DNA from: Kaistia geumhonensis
GTDB taxonomy: Bacteria > Pseudomonadota > Alphaproteobacteria > Rhizobiales > Kaistiaceae
Assembly (NCBI RefSeq): GCF_030815145.1
Contig: NZ_JAUSWJ010000001.1
Coordinates: 2,356,001 to 2,420,000 of the forward strand
Reading direction: 5' to 3'
DNA length: 64,000 bases
How positions within the stretch are numbered: the first letter of the stretch is position 1; every line of letters starts with the position of its first letter. The notes under the pieces are model-generated. The model was not told the DNA's origin. It did not search any database and worked only from the letters and a program-made list of their open reading frames with translations. Shown in pieces: positions 28,379-37,835 of the stretch. The translations under genes and the position numbers were made by a program.

Positions 28379-30838
28379 TCACGTGCCGCGCGGTTTCGCC
28401 CGCGCGGTCGGCGGCGCCGTCAGCGGGTCCTCGGGCCAGGGGTGCTTGGGATAGCGGCCGCGAAGATCGGCGCGCACGTCCCGCCACGAGCCGCGCCAGA
28501 AGGCGGGAAGGTCGCCGGTGATCTGGATCGGCCGGCGCGCCGGCGAGAGCAGATGCAGCGTCAGCGGCACGCCGTTGCCGACCGCCGGGTGGCGGTCGAG
28601 GCCGAACAGCTCCTGCACCCGCACCTCGAGGACCGGGCCGTTGGGGTCGCGATAGTCGATCGGCAGCCGCGAGCCGGACGGCGCCTCGAAATGCGTCGGT
28701 GCGAGACGGTCGAGCGCGGCCTTCCGGTCCCAGGGCACGAGGGCCGAGAGCGCGGCGTGCAGCAATCCGGCGTCGACCGCGTCGAGCCGGCGGACGCCGA
28801 CAAGATGCGGCCCCAGCCAGTCCTCGAGCGTCTCGCCAAGCGCCCTGTCGGAGAGATCCGGCCAGTCCTCGTCGCCGGCACGGCGCAGGAAGGCGATCCG
28901 CGCGCGGAGGCTGCCGGCCGCGCCGTCGAAGGGCAGCGCGGCGATGCCGCGGCGGCGGATCTCGGCGACGAGCGCCGCGGCGACGGCTTCGGGGGACGGG
29001 GATCCGGCCTGCCGCTCGGCGAGCACCAGCCGGCCGAGCCTTCGGACGCGCCGCGCCCGCACCGAGCCTGTCGAGGCGTCGAAGGCGACGCTGTCTTCCT
29101 CGCTGATCGCGTCTTTGAATTGCGCCTCGATCTCGGCGAGCGTCAGCGGCGCGGCAGCGAGGATGCGCGCGTTTTCCGCCGCGCCCTGCAGGCTCGCGAC
29201 CGCGAGGAACGGCTCACGGGCCAGCGGGTCGGCGGCGTCCAGCAGCCCGCCGCGCCCGTTGGCCATCACGAAGGCGCCGGGCGCGCCGCGCGCCATGGCG
29301 ATCCGCTCGGGGAAGGCGAAGGCGAGCGCGAGACCCGCCTGCTCGATATCCTCCGGCGCCATGCCGCCCTCGGCGCCGACCGCGCGGGCGAAGCGCGCGC
29401 CGAGGGCCAGCGCATCGCGGCTGCGCGGGTCGCGGCCGGTCCGGAGCGCCTGCAGCCGATCCCTTAGGTCGACGCTGTTGCCGCCGAGACCCGGCTCGGC
29501 CAGCAGCGCCGCGAGCCCTCCGGCCACGGCGCCGAAGCCGAGCGGGGCGGCGCGGTTCAGCATATGGCCGAGGCGCGGCGGCATGGCGAGGCGCGACAGC
29601 GCCCTGCCCTCCGCCGTGAGCTGGCCACCCTCGTCGATGGCGCCGAGCCGGCGCAGCAGCGCCAGAGCCTCGTCGAAGGCGGCGCGCGGCGGCGCATCGA
29701 GAAAGGCGAGTTCGCCCGGATCGCCGACGCCCCAGGCCTTGAGATCGAGCGCGAAGGGCGAAAGATCGGCATCGAGGATTTCGGGCCGGTCGAAGGGGGC
29801 GAGCGCCGCCGTCTGCGCCTCGTCCCAGAGGCGGTAGCAGACGCCCGGCGCGGTGCGGCCGGCGCGCCCGCGCCGCTGGTCGGCCGAGGCACGCGAGACG
29901 CGGCGGGTCTCGAGGCGGGTGATGCCGGTCGCCGGCTCGTAGAGCGGCACGCGGGCAAGCCCCGAATCGACGACCACGCGCACGCCCTCGATGGTGAGCG
30001 AGGTCTCGGCGATCGAGGTCGCGAGCACGACCTTGCGGCGTCCCGCCGGCGCCGGCCGGATCGCGCGGTCCTGCGCGGCCGCGTCGAGGGCGCCATAGAG
30101 CGGCGCGAGTTCGGCATCGCCCGGCAGCACGCCCGAAAGGCGCTCCGCCGTCCGCCGGATCTCGGCCTGGCCGGGCAGGAAGACGAGCAGGCTGCCGCTC
30201 TCCTCGGCGAGCGCGCGGCGGACGGCGGCGGCCGTCTCGTCCTCGATCCTTCGGGCCGCGTCGCGGCCGCAATAGCGCGTCTGGACGGGATACATCCGCC
30301 CGGCGCTCTCCACGACCGGGGCGTCGCCGAGGAGGCGCGCAACGCGGGCGCCGTCGATCGTGGCCGACATCACGAGGATGCGGAGATCCTCACGCAGCCC
30401 TGCCTGCGCATCGAGCGCCAGAGCGAGGCCCAGATCGCCTTCGAGACTGCGCTCGTGGAACTCGTCGAAGATCACCGCCGCGATGCCCTCCAGCGAGGGA
30501 TCGTCGATGATCATGCGCGAGAACACGCCTTCGGTGACGACCTCGATCCGCGTCGCCGCCGACACGCGCCGTTCCAGGCGCACGCGATAGCCGACCGTGG
30601 CGCCGACCGCCTCGCCGAGCGTCGCGGCCATCCGCGCGGCGGCGGCGCGGGCGGCGAGCCGCCGCGGTTCGAGCAGGATGATGCGCCGGTCGTCGCGCCA
30701 GGGCGCTGCGAGCAGGGCGAGCGGCACCCGCGTCGTCTTGCCGGCGCCGGGCGGCGCGACGAGCACGGCGTTGCGGCCATCCGCCAGAGCCCGCGTGAGG
30801 GCGGGGATGGCTTCGTCGACGGGAAACGCCGTGGTCAT
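28379..30838 (-). CDS. hrpB: ATP-dependent helicase HrpB
   Basis: A DEAH-box RNA helicase of about 819 aa. It has VAPPGAGKTTRVPLALL (Walker A), IFDEFHERSLEGDL (motif II, DEFH), LVMSATIDG (motif III), ATSIAETSLTIEGV (motif V) and SADQRRGRAGRTAPG (motif VI); the C-terminal HrpB domain contains PVLEVRVQELFG. Start ATG 30838 (MTTAFPVDEAIPALT) is preferred over a GTG at 30853. Its cellular role is poorly known in any bacterium. Confidence 0.94.
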   Translation of the reverse strand: MTTAFPVDEAIPALTRALADGRNAVLVAPPGAGKTTRVPLALLAAPWRDDRRIILLEPRRLAARAAAARMAATLGEAVGATVGYRVRLERRVSAATRIEVVTEGVFSRMIIDDPSLEGIAAVIFDEFHERSLEGDLGLALALDAQAGLREDLRILVMSATIDGARVARLLGDAPVVESAGRMYPVQTRYCGRDAARRIEDETAAAVRRALAEESGSLLVFLPGQAEIRRTAERLSGVLPGDAELAPLYGALDAAAQDRAIRPAPAGRRKVVLATSIAETSLTIEGVRVVVDSGLARVPLYEPATGITRLETRRVSRASADQRRGRAGRTAPGVCYRLWDEAQTAALAPFDRPEILDADLSPFALDLKAWGVGDPGELAFLDAPPRAAFDEALALLRRLGAIDEGGQLTAEGRALSRLAMPPRLGHMLNRAAPLGFGAVAGGLAALLAEPGLGGNSVDLRDRLQALRTGRDPRSRDALALGARFARAVGAEGGMAPEDIEQAGLALAFAFPERIAMARGAPGAFVMANGRGGLLDAADPLAREPFLAVASLQGAAENARILAAAPLTLAEIEAQFKDAISEEDSVAFDASTGSVRARRVRRLGRLVLAERQAGSPSPEAVAAALVAEIRRRGIAALPFDGAAGSLRARIAFLRRAGDEDWPDLSDRALGETLEDWLGPHLVGVRRLDAVDAGLLHAALSALVPWDRKAALDRLAPTHFEAPSGSRLPIDYRDPNGPVLEVRVQELFGLDRHPAVGNGVPLTLHLLSPARRPIQITGDLPAFWRGSWRDVRADLRGRYPKHPWPEDPLTAPPTARAKPRGT

Positions 30839-30885
30839 GTCAGGTGGTGCCACGCCAGTTCGGTGACTGGCGCCGTCCGCCGCCG

Positions 30886-31722
30886 CTACTGCGCGGCCTC
30901 GCTGGCGTCGGCATGCGCTTCGTGGACCTTGAGGTCGTCGAGGCGCGGCATCGCGATGATGTTGTAGCCGGAATCGACGAAGTGGACCTCGCCGGTGACG
31001 CCGGAGGAAAGCTCCGACAGGAGATAGAGCGCCGAGCCGCCGATCTCCTCGGTCGAGACGGTGCGGCGGAGCGGGGCGTTCTTCTTCTGGAAATTGTACA
31101 TGAGCCGCGCATCGGCAATGCCCGCGCCGGCCAGCGTGCGGACCGGCCCTGCCGAGATCGCGTTGACGCGGATCTCGTCACCGCCGAAATCGACCGCGAG
31201 ATAGCGCACCGAGGATTCGAGCGCCGCCTTGGCCACGCCCATCACGTTGTAGTTGGGCGAGACGCGGGTGGAGCCGCCGAAGGTCAGCGTCACCATCGAG
31301 CCGCCCCGGTTCATGATCGCCGCGGCGCGCTTGGCGATCTCGGTGAAGGAGAAGCAGGAGATGAGCATGGTGCGCGCGAAATTCTCGCGCGTCGTGTCCG
31401 CATAGCGGCCCTTCAGTTCGTTCTTGTCGGAGAAGGCGATGGCATGGACGAGGAAGTCGATGCCGCCCCATTCCTGCTTCAGCGTCTCGAAGACCTGATC
31501 GACCGAGGCGAGATCCTCGACATCGCAGGGGATCATCAGCTTGGCGCCGATCGAGTCGGCGAGCGGCTTGACGCGGCGCCCGAAAGCCTCGCCCTGATAG
31601 GTGAAGGCGAGCTCGGCGCCATGGGCCGCGAGCACCTTGGCGATGCCCCAGGCGATCGAGTGATCGTTCGCCACACCCATGACGAGGCCGCGCTTGCCGG
31701 CCATCAGCGTCGTCGTCGTCAT
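30886..31722 (-). CDS. fabI: Enoyl-[acyl-carrier-protein] reductase (NADH)
   Basis: Last reduction of each fatty acid elongation round (278 aa). FabI hallmarks are GVANDHSIAWGIAK (NAD site), SCFSFTEIAKRAA and the Tyr-x6-Lys catalytic pair in YNVMGVAKAALES. It is the third gene of the fabA-fabB-fabI run and lies 17 bp after fabB. hrpB follows on the same strand. Confidence 0.95.
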   Translation of the reverse strand: MTTTTLMAGKRGLVMGVANDHSIAWGIAKVLAAHGAELAFTYQGEAFGRRVKPLADSIGAKLMIPCDVEDLASVDQVFETLKQEWGGIDFLVHAIAFSDKNELKGRYADTTRENFARTMLISCFSFTEIAKRAAAIMNRGGSMVTLTFGGSTRVSPNYNVMGVAKAALESSVRYLAVDFGGDEIRVNAISAGPVRTLAGAGIADARLMYNFQKKNAPLRRTVSTEEIGGSALYLLSELSSGVTGEVHFVDSGYNIIAMPRLDDLKVHEAHADASEAAQ

Positions 31723-31739
31723 TGCGTGTCTCCCGGCAG

Positions 31740-32966
31740 TCAGCCTGCGTAGCGCTGGAAGACCAGCGAGGCGTTGGTGCCGCCGAAGCCGAAGCTGTTG
31801 GAGAGCACGGTGTCGATTTTCGCGTCGTCGATGCGCTCGCGCACGATCGGCATGTCGGCGAAGGCCGGATCGAGCTCGTCGATATGGGCCGACTTGGCGA
31901 TGAAGCGGTTGTTGAGCATCAGGAGCGAATAGATGGATTCGTGGACGCCGGTCGCGCCCTGCGAATGGCCCGTCAGCGACTTGGTGGCCGAGATGGCCGG
32001 GCAGTCGTCGCCGGCGCCGAAAACCTCGCGGATCGCCTCCATCTCCTTGAGATCGCCGATCGGCGTCGAGGTGGCGTGCGGGTTGATGTAGTCGATGCGC
32101 TCGCCGACGGTGGCGATCGCCTGGCGCATGCAGCGCGCCGCGCCCTCGCCCGAGGGCGCGACCATGTCGGCGCCGTCCGAGGTGCAGCCATACCCGACGA
32201 TCTCGCCATAGATGCGCGCGCCGCGCGCCTTGGCCACCTCGAGCTCTTCCAGCACCAGCACGCCGGCGCCGCCCGAGATCACGAAGCCGTCGCGGTTGAC
32301 GTCATAGGCGCGCGAGGCGACCGACGGACGGTCGTTGTAGCGCGAGGAGAGCGCGCCCATCGCGTCGAAGAGCACGGTCAGCGTCCAGTCCAGCTCCTCG
32401 CAGCCGCCGGCGAACATGCGGTCCTGCTTGCCGTACTGGATCATCTCGTAGGCGTTGCCGATGCAGTGGTTCGACGTCGCGCAGGCCGAGGAGATGGAAT
32501 AGTTGACGCCCTTGATCTTGAACCAGGTCGAGAGCGTGGCGGATGGCGAGGACGACATCGCCTTCGGCACCGCGAGCGGCCCGACCTTCTTGGAGGAGCC
32601 GGAGGCGAGCGCCTTCTGCGCCGATTCGACGATCGTGCGCGTCGAGGGGCCGCCGGACCCCATGATGATGCCGGTGCGCTCGTTGGAGATGTCGCTCTCC
32701 TCGAGCCCGGCGTCGCGGATCGCCTGGTCCATGGCGACATGGTTCCAGGCGGTGCCGCCGCCATGGAAGCGCATCGCGCGCCGATCGACCACTTCGGCCG
32801 GATCGAGCGTCGGCGCGCCGGCGACATGGCTGCGGAAGCCGTGCTCGGCCTGCGAGGCGGCGAAGGAAATGCCGCTCCTCGCCTCGTGCAGGCTCGCCAG
32901 CACCTCCTGCGTGTTGTTGCCGATGGACGAGACGATGCCCATCCCGGTGACGACGACCCGCTTCAT
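31740..32966 (-). CDS. fabB: 3-oxoacyl-[ACP] synthase I
   Basis: A condensing enzyme of 408 aa for unsaturated fatty acid elongation. The catalytic set is complete: Cys in [12 protein letters not shown], His in [11 protein letters not shown] and His in TGHSQGATG. The NPHATST form and fabA linkage identify FabB rather than FabF. The ATG at 32966 ([10 protein letters not shown]) has AAGGA upstream. Compare with the degenerate ketosynthase at 49.9-51.1 kb. Confidence 0.95.
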   Translation of the reverse strand: MKRVVVTGMGIVSSIGNNTQEVLASLHEARSGISFAASQAEHGFRSHVAGAPTLDPAEVVDRRAMRFHGGGTAWNHVAMDQAIRDAGLEESDISNERTGIIMGSGGPSTRTIVESAQKALASGSSKKVGPLAVPKAMSSSPSATLSTWFKIKGVNYSISSACATSNHCIGNAYEMIQYGKQDRMFAGGCEELDWTLTVLFDAMGALSSRYNDRPSVASRAYDVNRDGFVISGGAGVLVLEELEVAKARGARIYGEIVGYGCTSDGADMVAPSGEGAARCMRQAIATVGERIDYINPHATSTPIGDLKEMEAIREVFGAGDDCPAISATKSLTGHSQGATGVHESIYSLLMLNNRFIAKSAHIDELDPAFADMPIVRERIDDAKIDTVLSNSFGFGGTNASLVFQRYAG

Positions 32967-33018
32967 GGTCCGCTGTCCTTCCAATAGTCGATCCGCCTGG
33001 CCCCCGCCCGGCAGCCGA

Positions 33019-33546
33019 TCAGCCACCGGCCGGCACGGCGTCGCCCTTGAACAGGCCGACGCGCAGGTCCTTGGCGCGATAGATGGTCTCTCCGTCGGCC
33101 TTAAGCCAGCCGTCGGCGATGCCGAGCACCAGTTTGGAGCGGAGAACGCGCTTCAGGTCGACGCCATATTCGACGCGCTTCACGCTCGGCAGCACCATGC
33201 CGGAGAACTTGAGTTCGCCCGTCGACAGCGCCCGGCCGCGCCCCGGAGAGCCCGACCAGCCGAGGAAGAAGCCGAGCATCTGCCAGAGGGCATCGAGGCC
33301 GAGGCAGCCCGGCATCACGGGATCGCCCTTGAAGTGGCAGGCGAAGAACCAGAGGTCCGGCGTCACGTCGAGCTCGGCCCGCACATGGCCCTTGCCGAAC
33401 TCGCCGCCTTCCTCGCTGATCGAGGTGATGCGGTCGAACATCAGCATCGGCGGCAGCGGCAGCTGCGCGTTGCCTTCGCCGAAAAGCTCGCCCCGGCCGC
33501 AGGCCAGCAGCTGCTCGTAATCATAGTGCGACGGGCGGTCTTGCAT
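33019..33546 (-). CDS. fabA: 3-hydroxydecanoyl-[ACP] dehydratase/isomerase
   Basis: Introduces the cis double bond of anaerobic unsaturated fatty acid synthesis (175 aa). The active site reads [20 protein letters not shown], carrying the catalytic His and Asp. First gene of fabA-fabB-fabI, 52 bp before fabB. The 218 bp upstream, shared with a divergent secreted-protein gene, hold no site I can name. Confidence 0.96.
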   Translation of the reverse strand: MQDRPSHYDYEQLLACGRGELFGEGNAQLPLPPMLMFDRITSISEEGGEFGKGHVRAELDVTPDLWFFACHFKGDPVMPGCLGLDALWQMLGFFLGWSGSPGRGRALSTGELKFSGMVLPSVKRVEYGVDLKRVLRSKLVLGIADGWLKADGETIYRAKDLRVGLFKGDAVPAGG

Positions 33547-33764
33547 GCCGTCAGTCTACCTCTCTTCGGCGCGCGGGCTGGTTTTCACGGCCATTCGGCG
33601 CCATATGCGTAAGGTCCGGCGCTCCTCGCCGCGAGGGAGGCGCCGCCGGACCGAGGCCTTCCTAACATAGGCTCCCCGCGATCGAAAGCCCGTGCGGCGG
33701 CGGCTCTCGAGGTTGCAGCGGGACCGAGAGCGTCGCCGGGTCGCTTTGCCGGCAGAGGAGCCGA

Positions 33765-34130
33765 ATGACGTCTCCATTCTCTACTGAGCGGGTCCGATCC
33801 GCAGCACTTGCGATGGCGGCGCTTCTCGCGTCTGCCCCGCCGGCCCCGGCCCAGACGCTGTTCAATCAGCCGTCCATCGGCTTTACGCCGCCTCCGGTCG
33901 TCAGGACTACGCCGCCGGTCACGGCGCCGTCGGTCGTCAGGACAGTGCCGCCGGTGACGGTGCCCTCGCTCAACGCCAACCAGTGCCAGCTCTCGGCCGG
34001 GTCCTGCCCGACCGGACGGCTGATGCGCTCGGGCTCGCGCTGCTACTGCGCCAGCGGCGACGGCACCGCCCGCCAGGGCGCGAGCCGCCCGCGGCCGCAG
34101 GACGCGAGGCCCTCGGCCGCGCCGCAGTAG
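33765..34130 (+). CDS. Small secreted Pro-rich protein of unknown function
   Basis: A 121-aa protein with a signal peptide (cleavage probably after APAQ near residue 30). A low-complexity part contains two 12-residue repeats (PPVVRTTPPVTA and PSVVRTVPPVTV), followed by a four-cysteine segment (CQLSAGSC, then SRCYCASG) and a basic Pro-rich tail. AGAGGAG precedes the ATG at 33765. I do not recognise a family. Its 3' end meets the convergent mtnA gene. Confidence 0.7.
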   Translation: MTSPFSTERVRSAALAMAALLASAPPAPAQTLFNQPSIGFTPPPVVRTTPPVTAPSVVRTVPPVTVPSLNANQCQLSAGSCPTGRLMRSGSRCYCASGDGTARQGASRPRPQDARPSAAPQ

Positions 34131-34139
34131 AGCGCCGCC

Positions 34140-35234
34140 TCAGCCGCGCTCGGGGAACAGCGCCACGAGACCCTCGCGGCTCGCCTTCGCGACGCCGCGC
34201 TCGGTGACGAGCCCGGTGACGAGCCGGGCCGGCGTCACGTCGAAGGCCGGATTGGCGGCCTTCGTGCCCTTCGGCGCGAGACGGACCTTCACGATCGTTC
34301 CGTCGCCGGCGATGCCGGAGATATGCGTCACCTCGTCGGGCGCGCGCTCCTCGATCTCGATCTCCGCGACGCCGTCGCCGATTCGCCAGTCGATCGTCGA
34401 GGAGGGCAGCACGACATAGAAGGGCACGCCGTTGTCATGGGCGGCGAGCGCCTTCAGATAGGTGCCGATCTTGTTGCAGGCGTCGCCATTGGCGGTCACG
34501 CGGTCGGCGCCGACGAGGCAGATGTCGACCGCGCCATGCTGCATCAGGTGGCCGCCGGCATTGTCGGCGATCAGCGTGTGCGGCACGCCATGGGCGCCGA
34601 GTTCCCAGGTCGTCAGGCTGGCGCCCTGGTTCCGCGGCCGCGTCTCGTCGACATAGACATGGACGGGAATGCCCTGGTCATGGGCGTGGTAGACGACGCC
34701 GAGCGCCGTGCCCCAGTCGACGCAGGCGATCCAGCCGGTATTGCAGTGGGTGAGGATGTTGACGGGGCCGGAGCGGCCCTTCTCCTCCCAGATCTCGCGG
34801 ATCAGCGCCGCGCCATGGGCCGCCATCGTCTCGTTGGTGCGGATGTCCTCGGCATGCAGCCGGTCGGCCGTGGCGAAGGCCGCGGCGGCGCGCGCCTCGG
34901 GGGCCAGCGGCTCCATCTCGGCCCGCACGATGTCGAGCGCCCAGCGGAGATTCACCGCGGTCGGGCGCGCGGCATAGAGCGCGTCATAGGCGCTCGCGAG
35001 ATTGGCGTCGGACGGATCGGCGGCGAGCGCCATCGCATAGCCATAGGCGCCGGTGACGCCGATCAGCGGCGCACCGCGTACCACCATGCGCTTGATGGCG
35101 TCGATCGCCTCGGCCACCGTGGCGATGGTCAGCGTCTCGAAGCGATGCGGCAGCAGCGTCTGGTCGACCACGGTCACCGCGGCCCCGTCGCCCTCGCGCC
35201 AGATCGAACGATAGGCGACGCCGTCGACTTTCAT
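34140..35234 (-). CDS. mtnA: Methylthioribose-1-phosphate isomerase
   Basis: Methionine-salvage isomerase (364 aa) converting MTR-1-P to MTRu-1-P. It has MVVRGAPLIGVTGAYG, the catalytic cysteine loop NILTHCNTGWIA and the catalytic Asp in VGADRVTANGDACNKIGTY. GGAGG lies before the ATG at 35234. It is divergent from mtnC; the leader between them carries two dyads (see 35253 and 35328). The other salvage genes (mtnB, mtnD, mtnK or mtnP) are not in the window. Confidence 0.95.
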   Translation of the reverse strand: MKVDGVAYRSIWREGDGAAVTVVDQTLLPHRFETLTIATVAEAIDAIKRMVVRGAPLIGVTGAYGYAMALAADPSDANLASAYDALYAARPTAVNLRWALDIVRAEMEPLAPEARAAAAFATADRLHAEDIRTNETMAAHGAALIREIWEEKGRSGPVNILTHCNTGWIACVDWGTALGVVYHAHDQGIPVHVYVDETRPRNQGASLTTWELGAHGVPHTLIADNAGGHLMQHGAVDICLVGADRVTANGDACNKIGTYLKALAAHDNGVPFYVVLPSSTIDWRIGDGVAEIEIEERAPDEVTHISGIAGDGTIVKVRLAPKGTKAANPAFDVTPARLVTGLVTERGVAKASREGLVALFPERG

Positions 35235-35252
35235 ATCCTTGCCTCCAGTTGG

Positions 35253-35268
35253 TCCGCCACGTGGCGGA
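35253..35268. repeat. 16-bp perfect palindrome in the mtnA leader
   Basis: TCCGCCAC is followed directly by its reverse complement GTGGCGGA, 18 bp before the mtnA start. In the mtnA mRNA this sits just 5' of the ribosome-binding GGAGG and beside a GGGG-TCAT-CCCC mini-hairpin, so it could be an operator or a translational control element. A SAM riboswitch core was looked for and not found. Confidence 0.5.
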
Positions 35269-35327
35269 AAGGGGATGACCCCGGCGGTGTTATCGAGTAG
35301 AGGCGGAGCGGTTGCCGTTCAACCCCG

Positions 35328-35348
35328 GCGCGGTCGGAGCGACCGCGC
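35328..35348. repeat. 21-bp dyad between mtnA and mtnC
   Basis: GCGCGGTCG and CGACCGCGC form a perfect 9-bp stem around GAG. It lies near the middle of the 168-bp divergent region and could be a shared operator or a transcript hairpin of the mtnA leader. No regulator gene is adjacent. Confidence 0.45.
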
Positions 35349-35402
35349 AGAATCCCGTCCCGAGCGCGCAAGAGCCGTCCGAGCCAGCCCGAGAGCCACC
35401 CG

Positions 35403-36116
35403 ATGTCGAGCCATCCCATCCGCGCCGTGCTGACCGATATCGAGGGCACGACCTCGTCGATCGCCTTCGTCAAGGACGTGCTGTTTCCCTTCGCGCGCAC
35501 CCGCCTCGCCGGCTATGTCGCAGAGCATGGCGACGAGCCTGCCGTCGCAGCCGCTCTCGCCGATGCGCGGCGTCTGGCGGGCGACGAGACGCTCGATCGC
35601 GACGGCACCGTCGCGCTGCTGCAATCCTGGATCGACGCCGACCGGAAGGCGACGCCGCTCAAGACGCTGCAGGGCCTCATATGGGAGGACGGCTACCGCT
35701 CGGGAAGCCTCAAGGGCGACATCTATCCCGACGCGGCCGAATTCCTCGCCCGCTGGCGCAACGAGGGCGTCGCGCTCTATGTCTATTCCTCCGGCTCGGT
35801 GCTCGCGCAGAAGCTGATCTTCGGCCATACCGAGTTCGGCGACCTGACGGTCCTGTTCTCGGGCTTCTTCGACACGACGGTCGGCCCCAAGACCGACCAT
35901 GCCTCCTATGCCGCCATCGCCGAAGTGGCCGACCTGCCGCCCTTCCGCATGCTGTTCCTCTCCGACAACACGGCCGAGCTCGACGCCGCCCGCGAGGCCG
36001 GCTTCCGGACCATCGCGCTCGACCGCGGCGAGGTGGTGCTGCCCGAGGGCCACGGCCATCCCGTCGCGACCAACTTCTCGCAGATCGACGCGCTCGAAGG
36101 CACGCTGAAGGCCTGA
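35403..36116 (+). CDS. mtnC: Acireductone synthase (enolase-phosphatase)
   Basis: A HAD-superfamily enzyme (237 aa) of methionine salvage that enolises and dephosphorylates diketo-MTP-1-P. It has DIEGTTSSIAFVKDVLFP at the N-terminus (HAD motif I variant typical of MtnC), YSSGSVLAQKLIFGH (motif II) and LFLSDNTAELDAARE (motif IV). Divergent from mtnA. The DMT gene starts 2 nt after its stop. Confidence 0.95.
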   Translation: MSSHPIRAVLTDIEGTTSSIAFVKDVLFPFARTRLAGYVAEHGDEPAVAAALADARRLAGDETLDRDGTVALLQSWIDADRKATPLKTLQGLIWEDGYRSGSLKGDIYPDAAEFLARWRNEGVALYVYSSGSVLAQKLIFGHTEFGDLTVLFSGFFDTTVGPKTDHASYAAIAEVADLPPFRMLFLSDNTAELDAAREAGFRTIALDRGEVVLPEGHGHPVATNFSQIDALEGTLKA

Positions 36117-36118
36117 CC

Positions 36119-37018
36119 ATGACCACCGGGGGGAAAGGGGCGGCGACGGCCGTCGGCGCCGTCGCGATCCTGCTGTGGTCGTGCCTCGCGCTGGTCACCA
36201 GCCTGTCGCGGGCCATCCCGACATTCGAGGCGCTTGCCATCACCTTCGCCATCGGCGCGGTGACACTCTCGCTCTGCTTCCTGCCGAGGCAGGGCTTCGG
36301 CGGCATTGCGCGCTCGTTCCGCCTCTGGCCGGCCCGGGCCTGGGCGCTCGCGATCATCGGCATCTTCGCCTATCACGCGCTCTATTTCGTCGCCTTCCGC
36401 CTGGCCCCGGTCGGGCCGGTGACGGTCATCAACTATCTCTGGCCGCTCGCCATCGTGCTCTTCGCCGGGCTGCTGCCGGGCGGGGACAGCCGGCTCGGCT
36501 GGCCGCAGCTCGCGGGCGGCCTGATCGGCTTCGCCGCGACGGTGCTGCTCGTCGGCACGGGCAGCCTGACCGAGACCGCGGGCGCGCCGGCCCCGCTTCT
36601 CGGCTATGCCGCCGCGCTCGCCTGCGCCGTCCTCTGGGGACTCTATTCGGTTCTGAACAACCGCATCGCCGCGCCCGGCAGCGAGCCGATGATCGGCGTC
36701 TGCGCCGCCATCGCCGTGCTCGGCGCGCTCGGCCATGTCGCGACCGGCGAAACCTTCGTCATGCCGGACGGACGGGCGGCGCTCGCGCTGCTCGCGCTCG
36801 GCATCGGCCCGGTCGGCGCCGCCTTCGCCGCCTGGGACCATGCGACCAAGAAGGGCAATATCGCGCTTCTGGGCGCGCTCTCCTATGCGACGCCGCCGCT
36901 CTCCATGATCCTTCTGGTCGTCGCCGGCGAGGCGGAGCCGAGCTGGCGGCTGCTCGTCGCGACGCTGCTCGTCGTCGCCGGAGCCGCCCTCGCCGCGATG
37001 CCGGCCCGCCGCCGCTGA
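36119..37018 (+). CDS. DMT-superfamily (EamA) exporter
   Basis: A 299-aa inner-membrane protein with ten predicted helices in two EamA repeats. The first half has APVGPVTVINYLWPLAIVLFA, the second GIGPVGAAFAAWDHATKKGN. The NYLWP and AWDHA segments resemble YddG-type aromatic or amino-acid exporters, but the substrate is inferred only loosely. It starts 2 nt after mtnC, so it may be co-transcribed and could export a salvage product. Confidence 0.85.
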   Translation: MTTGGKGAATAVGAVAILLWSCLALVTSLSRAIPTFEALAITFAIGAVTLSLCFLPRQGFGGIARSFRLWPARAWALAIIGIFAYHALYFVAFRLAPVGPVTVINYLWPLAIVLFAGLLPGGDSRLGWPQLAGGLIGFAATVLLVGTGSLTETAGAPAPLLGYAAALACAVLWGLYSVLNNRIAAPGSEPMIGVCAAIAVLGALGHVATGETFVMPDGRAALALLALGIGPVGAAFAAWDHATKKGNIALLGALSYATPPLSMILLVVAGEAEPSWRLLVATLLVVAGAALAAMPARRR

Positions 37019-37034
37019 CGGCTCCGCCGCGGCG

Positions 37035-37823
37035 TCAGGACGCCGCCGCGATGCCGTGCGGCAGCACATAGGGCGTGCCGTCTCCGGTCAGCCCGACCGC
37101 GAGCGCGACGCCGAACACATCCTCGATCAGCCCGGCCGTCAGGACCTCGGCCGGCGGCCCGTCCGCAGCGATGCGGCCCTTGCGGACGACGACGATGCGG
37201 TCGGCATGGCGCGCGGCGAGGTTGAGGTCATGCAGCACGGCCACCACCCCGCCGCCGGCGCGCGCGAATCGCTGCGCCGCCGCGAGCGCCATCAGCTGGT
37301 GGCGGAGGTCGAGGCTCGAGGTCGGCTCGTCGAGGAACAGCCACGCCGCCTGCCCGCCCGGACAGGGCTCCGGCAGCTGGCAGAGCACGCGCGCGAGATG
37401 GACACGCTGCTGCTCGCCGCCCGAGAGCTGCTGGTAGAGGCGGCCGCCGAATCCCGAGAGATCCACGGCCGAGAGCGCCGCCACGACGCGGTCGTTGGCG
37501 GCGCGGCGGTCGCGCGCGGCGAGCACGCCGAGCCGCACCACCTCGTGGACCGTGTAGGGGAAGGCGAGCGAGGAGGCCTGCGGCAGCACGGCGCGGCGCG
37601 CGGCGAGCGCCCGCGGCGCGAGGCGCGCGAGGTCCTCGCCGTCGATGGCGACGCGACCGGCTGCCGGCGCGATTTCCCCGGTCAGCGCGCGGACAAGCGT
37701 CGACTTGCCGGCGCCGTTCGGGCCGACGATGGCGGTGACGCTGCCCGGCCGAAGCGCCAGCGAGACGCGATCGATGAGGACGTTCCCGCCAGCACGGATG
37801 GTGATGTCTTCGGCTGTGATCAT
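37035..37823 (-). CDS. hmuV: Haem ABC transporter ATP-binding protein
   Basis: The cytoplasmic ATPase (262 aa) of the haem importer. Walker A GPNGAGKSTLVRAL, the signature LSGGEQQRVHLARVL and Walker B AWLFLDEPTSSLDLRH are intact. The GEQQRV(H/Q)LAR form and the extra loop EPCPGGQAAW before Walker B are characteristic of HmuV. It is the last gene of hemP-hmuTUV, 12 bp after hmuU. Confidence 0.95.
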   Translation of the reverse strand: MITAEDITIRAGGNVLIDRVSLALRPGSVTAIVGPNGAGKSTLVRALTGEIAPAAGRVAIDGEDLARLAPRALAARRAVLPQASSLAFPYTVHEVVRLGVLAARDRRAANDRVVAALSAVDLSGFGGRLYQQLSGGEQQRVHLARVLCQLPEPCPGGQAAWLFLDEPTSSLDLRHQLMALAAAQRFARAGGGVVAVLHDLNLAARHADRIVVVRKGRIAADGPPAEVLTAGLIEDVFGVALAVGLTGDGTPYVLPHGIAAAS

Positions 37824-37835
37824 CGCGGCGTCCGT

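Noticed and set aside
35235-35330. SAM riboswitch upstream of mtnA
   Set aside because: Hairpins are present but the conserved SAM-II core (such as the GCTTGCAGCCACG-like segment) is missing.
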